The position numbers and the translations under genes are program-made. From an uncultured Actinomycetes bacterium (GTDB lineage Bacteria > Actinomycetota > Acidimicrobiia > Acidimicrobiales > RAAP-2), in contig CAITOG010000291.1 in NCBI GenBank assembly GCA_903893955.1, forward strand, positions 1 through 6,684: a stretch of 6,684 nt of DNA. The letters are read 5' to 3'. A model generated the notes under the pieces. The model saw nothing but the letters and a program-made list of their open reading frames with translations. It was not told the origin of the DNA and did not search any database. Below, one piece after another: positions 1 to 3,885 of this stretch; within the stretch, counting starts at the first letter, position 1; each line of letters starts with the position of its first letter.

Positions 1-353
1 ACATGTCCAGCAAAGAGCGCGGAGCAGCGGACGACCGCGAGCACGTTGACGCTGAGCGCATCGATCACGTCGTCGATCGAGGCCTGATCGAGGCGCTCGA
101 TGGGGGTGAGCACCCCGGCGTTGTTGACCCATGCGTCGATGGGGCCGCAGGAGGCGGCGACATCGAAGAGCTGTCGCGGCGTCTCGGCATCTCGGAGGTC
201 GCCGACCACCTCGACGCAACCCTGTGGCGCTGCGCCTGGCTCTCGAACGAGCGCCACCACCTCAGCCTTGCGAGCAACCAGCTCGAGAGCGAGGGCCCGT
301 CCGATACCCCGTCCGGCACCCGTCACGACGACCCGAGCGAGAATCGGCCGCAC
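1..353 (-). CDS. Short-chain dehydrogenase/reductase (SDR), N-terminal part, cut by window edge
   Basis: Only the first 117 residues are inside the window; the C-terminal part, with the catalytic Tyr-x-x-x-Lys, lies beyond base 1. The visible part is the Rossmann half of a classical SDR. It has the dinucleotide-binding TGAGRGIG motif at residues 11-18, GDLRD at 51-55 (adenine-ring contact), NNAG at 77-80 and the structural Asn of SVNV at 103. Family knowledge makes it an NAD(P)(H)-dependent alcohol/carbonyl oxidoreductase; the substrate is not readable. I chose the GTG at 353-351 because it puts the glycine motif at the usual distance. It starts 2 nt after the hydrolase stop codon, with GGAG at 368-365 inside that gene (11-nt spacing), so translational coupling is likely. 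Its place behind a gamma-glutamyl hydrolase suggests it oxidises a gamma-glutamylated alcohol or aldehyde, but this is inference. The overlapping open frames on both strands are shadows. Confidence 0.9.
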   Translation of the reverse strand, partial: MRPILARVVVTGAGRGIGRALALELVARKAEVVALVREPGAAPQGCVEVVGDLRDAETPRQLFDVAASCGPIDAWVNNAGVLTPIERLDQASIDDVIDALSVNVLAVVRCSALFAGH

Positions 354-355
354 GC

Positions 356-1087
356 TCAGATCGACTCCACCAGTGCGGTGAACGGCCGAACGTCGTTCGT
401 CTGCTCAGGGTGCCACTGCACGCCGATGCAGAAGCGCATAGTCGGAAGCTCGACTGCCTCCACAAGCGGACTGGTCGGGGCATCCTCGATGCTCCAGGCA
501 GTGACCTCGAGGCCGTCGGCGACCCGACCGATCGCCTGGTGGTGCGAGCAGGCCACGACAGGTCGATCGCCGAAGATCGCAGCCGTCCGGGTTCCCGGCA
601 CGCACGCCACCTCGTGCTCGGTGAACGAGCCAGTGGCAGGCTGGTGGCGGACGTGACCGACATGGTCGGGAACGTGCTGCAGCAACGTGCCGCCGAGCGC
701 CACGTTGAGCAGCTGGTGTCCCCGGCAGATCGCAAGCAGGGGCAGATCCGCCTCGAGAGCGGCTTGGAGCAAGGCGAGCTCCGAATTGTCGCGCACCGGA
801 TCGACAGGCCCTGTCGTCGGGTCTAACTCCTCGCCGTAGAGCGCAGGATCCACATCGAGGCCGCCGATGATGACGAGGCCGTCGAGAGCGCCGATCACGT
901 CGCTCGCGCCGACGCCGGGTCCAAGCGGCGACGCATCGGAGTGCGGCAGCAGCAGCGGTCGAGCCCCTGCCTCGAAGACCAGCTGGTGATACGCAGCATG
1001 GAGCAACGAGACCTCGACGTCCTGCCAAGGACCCCAGCTCGCCGTCGCACCGTAGGTCGTCATGCCGATGAGTGGGGTGCCTGGCAC
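356..1087 (-). CDS. Class I glutamine amidotransferase, peptidase C26 family (gamma-glutamyl-gamma-aminobutyrate hydrolase-like)
   Basis: Predicted cytoplasmic hydrolase of 243 residues, the normal length for the PuuD-like C26 family, which releases glutamate from gamma-glutamyl compounds such as gamma-glutamyl-GABA. The N-terminal PLIGMTTY strand is typical. GLVIIGGLDVDPALYGE (70-86) is the conserved glycine-rich oxyanion region. The nucleophile is Cys121 in ICRGHQLLNVALGG (120-133). SHHQA (181-185) precedes the catalytic His226 and Glu228 of VQWHPE. All three triad residues are present, so the enzyme should be active. The GTG start at 1087-1085 is supported by AGGAG at 1098-1094, 6 nt upstream; no in-frame ATG precedes residue 9. 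The stop is 2 nt before the SDR start, giving a two-gene transcript. It diverges from a glutamine synthetase homologue 90 bp away, a pairing typical of gamma-glutamylated amine breakdown. The true substrate is not shown by the sequence; a generic glutamine amidotransferase role is the alternative. Confidence 0.93.
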   Translation of the reverse strand: MPGTPLIGMTTYGATASWGPWQDVEVSLLHAAYHQLVFEAGARPLLLPHSDASPLGPGVGASDVIGALDGLVIIGGLDVDPALYGEELDPTTGPVDPVRDNSELALLQAALEADLPLLAICRGHQLLNVALGGTLLQHVPDHVGHVRHQPATGSFTEHEVACVPGTRTAAIFGDRPVVACSHHQAIGRVADGLEVTAWSIEDAPTSPLVEAVELPTMRFCIGVQWHPEQTNDVRPFTALVESI

Positions 1088-1093
1088 TCGGAG

Positions 1094-1098
1094 CTCCT
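1094..1098 (-). promoter_or_regulatory. Ribosome binding site of the C26 hydrolase gene
   Basis: Reading the minus strand, AGGAG ends 6 nt before the GTG at 1087-1085. This is a strong Shine-Dalgarno match at good spacing and decides the GTG start over the later in-frame ATG at residue 9. Confidence 0.7.
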
Positions 1099-1123
1099 GG
1101 TGAATCGTGGTGGCTTGGCACTC

Positions 1124-1129
1124 AGGCTA
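1124..1129 (-). promoter_or_regulatory. Possible -10 element (TAGCCT) for the hydrolase-SDR transcript
   Basis: The minus strand reads TAGCCT, which fits the actinobacterial TAnnnT -10 pattern and would give a leader of about 30 nt containing the AGGAG site. No convincing -35 element lies 16-18 nt upstream. The same hexamer occurs before the MarR gene at 3250-3255. The 90-bp spacer 1088-1177 must hold promoters for both divergent genes, but I cannot identify the one for the glutamine synthetase gene. Confidence 0.3.
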
Positions 1130-1177
1130 GCGATGGTTCGTTTGTGAAGAGGTGACGATTTCGACAAGAGTGCTCAG

Positions 1178-2527
1178 ATGGATCTTGCTCAGCTCACCGC
1201 CGCTGTCGACGAGGGACGCATCGACACGGTCATCGTCGCCTTCCCTGACCTCCAGGGTCGTCCGGTCGGAAAGCGCTACAGCGCCGGCTTCTTCCTGAGC
1301 AATGTCCTCGAGGACGGCATGGAGGCATGCGACTACCTACTCGGGGTCGATGTCGACATGGATCCCCAGCCCGGCTACACATTCTCGAACTGGGACCTCG
1401 GCTACGGCGACGTGCTGTGCACACCGGACCTCGACACCTTGACCGAGCTCGCCTGGCAGCCTGGCACCGCGATGGTGCTGTGCGACCTGACCGCCCACGG
1501 CGAGCCTGTCGAGGTCTCACCGCGCCAGATGCTTCGTCGCCAGATCGAGCGTGCTGCCGAGCGAGGGCTCGTGGTCAAGTGCGCGACTGAGCTCGAGTTC
1601 TACCTCTTCAAGGAGTCGTTCGAGCAGGCTGCCGCCAATGGCTGGCGCGATCTGACGCCACACGCGTCGACGATCGAGGACTACCAGCTGCTCCAGACGT
1701 CTCGAGACGAGTACGTGCTCGGCAGGATCCGCCGCGAGATGGTGGCCTCCGGGCTGCCCCTCGAAGGTTCCAAGGGAGAGGCGGGGCGAGGTCAGCACGA
1801 GGTGAACCTGGCGTACGACACGCCGCTGCTCACCGCAGATCGCCACCTGGTCTTCAAGAACGGCATCAAGGAGATCGCCGACCAAGAGGGTCGTGCCGCC
1901 ACCTTTATGGCCAAGTGGACCATGGCTGAGGCCGGGAGCTCCTCGCACATCCATGCGAGCTTGTGGACCGCTGATGACCATCCACTGATGGATGACCCGA
2001 CCCATGAGTCTGGACTCTCCGAGGTGGGTCGCCAGTTCCTCGCCGGCCAGCTCTTCGCCGCCGAGCAGCTGGCATGGTGCTTCGCCCCGTACGTGAACTC
2101 CTACCGGCGCTACGTGCCCGACTCCTGGGCACCGACGGCGATCGCCTGGGGCCAGGACAACCGGACCTGTGGCTTCAGGGTCGTCGGCCACGGTGCCGGG
2201 CGACGCATCGAGAGCCGTGTGCCCGGAGCTGACGTCAACCCCTACATCGCACTGGCCGCCGTCATCGCTGCGGGCCTCTACGGCATCGACCACCAGCTCG
2301 AGCTCGAGCCCTCGTACAAGGGCAACGCCTACGTCGCCACGGACGTGAAGCGCCTGCCCTTCACGTTGGCCGAGGCCACCGATTCACTTGAGGAGAGCGA
2401 CGTCGCCGCAGAGGCCTTCGGTGAGGATGTCCGCCACCACCTCGCCAACACCGCTCGCCAGGAGTGGGCGCTCGCCAACCGGGTCGTCACCGACTGGGAG
2501 CTCGCCCGGAACTTCGAGCGGATCTAG
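1178..2527 (+). CDS. Glutamine synthetase family protein, GlnA4/PuuA-like (probable gamma-glutamyl-amine ligase)
   Basis: A 449-residue ATP-dependent ligase of the GS-I fold, at family length. The catalytic core is intact: TELEF with metal-binding glutamates 138 and 140; Glu201 and Glu208 around GRGQHEVNL; SSSHIHASLW with His257 and His259; WGQDNR with Arg329; and RIESR with Glu345 and Arg347, followed by NPYIALAA. It lacks the DGSS ammonium-site motif of true glutamine synthetases, having EDGMEACDYLLG in that N-terminal region. The usual NLYDLPPEE adenylylation segment is replaced by GNAYVATDVKRLPFTLAEA. These traits match the GlnA3/GlnA4/PuuA branch, which joins glutamate to polyamines, ethanolamine or other amines rather than to ammonia. 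ATG 1178 is the first usable start, because an in-frame TGA lies at 1145-1147. AAGAG at 1166-1170 is a modest ribosome site. Divergence from a gamma-glutamyl hydrolase supports a role in amine catabolism. Family placement is firm; the amine substrate is inferred only as a class. Confidence 0.93.
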   Translation: MDLAQLTAAVDEGRIDTVIVAFPDLQGRPVGKRYSAGFFLSNVLEDGMEACDYLLGVDVDMDPQPGYTFSNWDLGYGDVLCTPDLDTLTELAWQPGTAMVLCDLTAHGEPVEVSPRQMLRRQIERAAERGLVVKCATELEFYLFKESFEQAAANGWRDLTPHASTIEDYQLLQTSRDEYVLGRIRREMVASGLPLEGSKGEAGRGQHEVNLAYDTPLLTADRHLVFKNGIKEIADQEGRAATFMAKWTMAEAGSSSHIHASLWTADDHPLMDDPTHESGLSEVGRQFLAGQLFAAEQLAWCFAPYVNSYRRYVPDSWAPTAIAWGQDNRTCGFRVVGHGAGRRIESRVPGADVNPYIALAAVIAAGLYGIDHQLELEPSYKGNAYVATDVKRLPFTLAEATDSLEESDVAAEAFGEDVRHHLANTARQEWALANRVVTDWELARNFERI

Positions 2528-2540
2528 CCCGAAGACGCGA

Positions 2541-2586
2541 CGACGCCCCGCCACCGCGCACGTGCGTGCGCGTCGACGGGGCGTCG
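2541..2586. terminator. Two-tier GC-rich hairpin between convergent genes, likely bidirectional terminator
   Basis: The outer arms CGACGCCCCG (2541-2550) and CGGGGCGTCG (2577-2586) pair perfectly over 10 bp. Inside them CGCGCAC (2555-2561) and GTGCGCG (2566-2572) form a 7-bp stem with a 4-nt loop, separated from the outer stem by small internal bulges. It starts 14 bp after the glutamine synthetase stop and ends 15 bp before the yceI stop on the other strand, so it is placed to end both transcripts. There is no U-tract on either side. Such hairpins are common in high-GC actinobacteria, but termination here is inferred from structure and position. Confidence 0.7.
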
Positions 2587-2601
2587 CCATGGGGGGCCAG
2601 A

Positions 2602-3147
2602 TCAGGCCTGTGACGCTGCCTCGATCTCGAGGGTCAGGGTCACCTTGTTGGACACGACAAGGCTTCCGTTCTCGAGCGAGCCTTCGAAGTTCACGTTGAA
2701 GTCGCGGCGGTCGATCTCGGTCGAGGCCTCGAAGCCAGCGACGTTCACGCCCTCCTGCATGCTCGGGCCGGTACCCAAGTACTCGAGGTCGAAGGTCACC
2801 TGCTTGGTGACGCCACGGATGGTGAGGTCGCCGACGAGGTCGAACTTTTCGCCGCCCTTGGGGACGACCGAGGTCGACACGAAGGTCAGCGTCGGGTGGT
2901 TCTCGAGGTCGAGGAAGTCAGCGCTCTTGAGGTGGCCGTCGCGCATCTCGTTGTCGGTGGTGATCGACGCGGCCTGGATGGTGGCAGTCACCTTGGAGGT
3001 CTCTGCGGACTCGCCGATCTCGATCGAGCCCTCGAACTCCGTGAAGCGGCCGCGGACCTTGGACGCGACGAGGTGGCGAACGGTGAAGCCGACAGCTGAG
3101 TGGACTGCATCCACGGTGTAGGTGCCTGGTGCGGGGAGGGTGCTCAT
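2602..3147 (-). CDS. YceI family protein (polyisoprenoid-binding-like lipocalin fold)
   Basis: A 181-residue protein covering the whole YceI domain. The family forms an extended eight-stranded antiparallel beta-barrel that binds isoprenoid or other amphipathic molecules in its core. Visible family landmarks are YTVDAVHSAVGFTVRHL (10-26), NEMRDGHLKSADFLD (66-80), HPTLTF (84-89), GDLTIRGVTKQVTFDLEY (106-123) and a C-terminal DRRDFNV (147-153). There is no signal peptide or membrane segment, so it is probably cytoplasmic, as in most actinobacterial members and unlike periplasmic E. coli YceI. The ATG at 3147-3145 is set by AAGGAG at 3161-3156 with 8-nt spacing. It is transcribed alone and divergently from a MarR regulator, with a palindrome in its promoter, so it is likely repressed by that regulator. 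The ligand and physiological role are unknown. Convergent hairpin 2541-2586 ends the unit. Confidence 0.95.
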   Translation of the reverse strand: MSTLPAPGTYTVDAVHSAVGFTVRHLVASKVRGRFTEFEGSIEIGESAETSKVTATIQAASITTDNEMRDGHLKSADFLDLENHPTLTFVSTSVVPKGGEKFDLVGDLTIRGVTKQVTFDLEYLGTGPSMQEGVNVAGFEASTEIDRRDFNVNFEGSLENGSLVVSNKVTLTLEIEAASQA

Positions 3148-3155
3148 TGGGATTG

Positions 3156-3161
3156 CTCCTT
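3156..3161 (-). promoter_or_regulatory. Ribosome binding site of yceI
   Basis: AAGGAG on the minus strand, 8 nt before the ATG at 3147-3145: a near-perfect Shine-Dalgarno sequence. It contrasts with the absence of any such site before the divergent MarR gene. Confidence 0.75.
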
Positions 3162-3191
3162 GTTGATTGATGGTTGCTTTCGCTGCCTGTC

Positions 3192-3221
3192 ACTTTATCT
3201 GTATCTACAGATACTTGTCAA
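3192..3221 (-). promoter_or_regulatory. Sigma70-type promoter of yceI
   Basis: Minus strand: a consensus -35 TTGACA at 3221-3216, an 18-bp spacer, and -10 TAAAGT at 3197-3192. Transcription would begin near 3185, giving a leader of about 38 nt that contains AAGGAG. The region is much more AT-rich than its surroundings. The 3196-3213 palindrome fills the spacer and touches the -10, so a bound repressor would block polymerase. The -10 is imperfect (4 of 6). Confidence 0.7.
3196..3213. promoter_or_regulatory. Palindromic operator, probable MarR binding site
   Basis: Arms TATCTGTA (3196-3203) and TACAGATA (3206-3213) are exact inverted repeats of 8 bp with a 2-bp centre. A second interrupted palindrome, GTATCT / AGATAC (3201-3206 and 3209-3214), is nested in it and shifted 3 bp to the right. 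An 18-bp site with this symmetry is the size expected for a winged-helix MarR dimer. It lies in the spacer of the yceI promoter and about 50 bp upstream of the MarR start. Binding by the neighbouring MarR protein is inference from position and symmetry. Confidence 0.75.
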
Positions 3222-3249
3222 GCAGCATCTTTTTCAGCAGGCAATGTGC

Positions 3250-3255
3250 TAGCCT
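3250..3255 (+). promoter_or_regulatory. Probable -10 element for a leaderless MarR transcript
   Basis: TAGCCT fits the actinobacterial TAnnnT -10 pattern and ends 7 nt before the GTG at 3263. Transcription would start at or within a base of the start codon. No Shine-Dalgarno sequence lies before that codon, as expected for a leaderless mRNA. The -35 region is poor. A competing plus-strand promoter is CTGTCA (3187-3192), a 17-bp spacer and GATACT (3210-3215), which would overlap the operator but leave a leader without a ribosome site. Confidence 0.5.
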
Positions 3256-3262
3256 TGCTGCT

Positions 3263-3766
3263 GTGACGGCCACACCTGAATCGACTGTCGAGGCAGCTGC
3301 ACAGCTGTGCCCCTCTGTGGTGAATGACGAGCGGATCGTGCTCACAGGGCTTCTCCTCGAGGCAGCTGCCCGTCTGAGCCGCACCTTGAGCACCGAGCTC
3401 GAGCACTCGTGCGGCATCCCGCTGGCCTGGTACGAGGTACTCGTCCGGATCATCAGGTCACCGGAAGGACGGTTGACCATGTCGGCGGTCGCTTCCCAGA
3501 CCGTGCACACCTCTGGCGGGACCACCCGACTGGTCGATCGGATCGAGGAGGCGGGCTACCTCGAGCGGGTTAGCTGCCCGAACGACCGGCGAACAACCTT
3601 TGTGGTGCTGACCGCCGAGGGGACGGCCGTCCTCGAGGCGGCGACTGCCGAGCACCTCAGCCACATCGATGCGCTCCTGACGAGCCGGCTCAGCGATGAG
3701 GAGAGAGCGACGTTGATCGACCTGCTGACTCGCGTAAACGGCGGGCCAGCTTCCTGCAGCGGTTAG
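3263..3766 (+). CDS. MarR family winged helix-turn-helix transcriptional regulator
   Basis: A DNA-binding regulator of 167 residues, the usual MarR length. N-terminal helices (about 22-66) form the dimerisation region. The winged helix spans about 72-117: LTMSAVASQ, then recognition helix TSGGTTRLVDRIEEAG (83-98), then the wing with CPNDRRTTFVVLT (105-117), which carries the family's DxR signature. The C-terminal helices (about 118-158) close the dimer. The same frame is open upstream to 3167, but an ATG start there would add 32 hydrophobic, Cys- and Phe-rich residues running through the operator and promoter region. I therefore chose the GTG at 3263, just after a -10 element. The gene diverges from yceI across a 115-bp spacer carrying a palindrome, so yceI is its likely target, with autoregulation possible. 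Cysteines at 16, 50, 105 and 165 could allow redox sensing, but nothing shows that they do. The inducing ligand is unknown. Confidence 0.92.
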   Translation: MTATPESTVEAAAQLCPSVVNDERIVLTGLLLEAAARLSRTLSTELEHSCGIPLAWYEVLVRIIRSPEGRLTMSAVASQTVHTSGGTTRLVDRIEEAGYLERVSCPNDRRTTFVVLTAEGTAVLEAATAEHLSHIDALLTSRLSDEERATLIDLLTRVNGGPASCSG

Positions 3767-3853
3767 AGCAGAGGCGGCCCGAGGGCCATCAGATCATCGA
3801 GCGACCTCCGGATCGTCCTCGCCTCCAAAGAGCCTTGGTTCCTGACCACTCAG

Positions 3854-3870
3854 CCCACCCTCACGGTGGG
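3854..3870. terminator. Small hairpin in the convergent MarR/ileS spacer, possible terminator
   Basis: CCCACC (3854-3859) and GGTGGG (3865-3870) pair over 6 bp around a 5-nt loop, 15 bp beyond the ileS stop on the minus strand. There is no U-tract. The rest of the 119-bp spacer 3767-3885 holds only a weak GGCC/GGCC stem at 3776-3787 and no open frame of note. Terminator function, mainly for ileS, is plausible but weakly supported. Confidence 0.4.
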
Positions 3871-3885
3871 GCGGCCATGGTGTCG

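Noticed and set aside
131..826. Open frame of 231 codons on the plus strand across the SDR and hydrolase genes
   Set aside because: The translation is Arg-rich and low in recognisable structure, and it spans two motif-bearing genes on the other strand; a shadow frame.
405..1121. Open frame of 238 codons on the minus strand over the hydrolase gene
   Set aside because: Same strand but another frame; the Arg/Pro/Ala-rich translation lacks the Cys-His-Glu triad context that the true frame has.
1517..2293. Open frame of 258 codons on the minus strand inside the glutamine synthetase gene
   Set aside because: It lies wholly opposite a gene with all family motifs, and the translation resembles no domain I recognise. 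Long antisense frames are common in high-GC coding DNA.
3167..3262. N-terminal extension of the MarR gene from an upstream ATG
   Set aside because: It would translate through the operator and both promoters, adds a Cys- and Phe-rich stretch not typical of MarR proteins, and has no ribosome site that favours it.
3767..3885. Possible small gene or RNA in the MarR/ileS spacer
   Set aside because: No start with a ribosome site, no conserved-looking fold beyond a 6-bp hairpin, and only 119 bp; nothing to support a gene.
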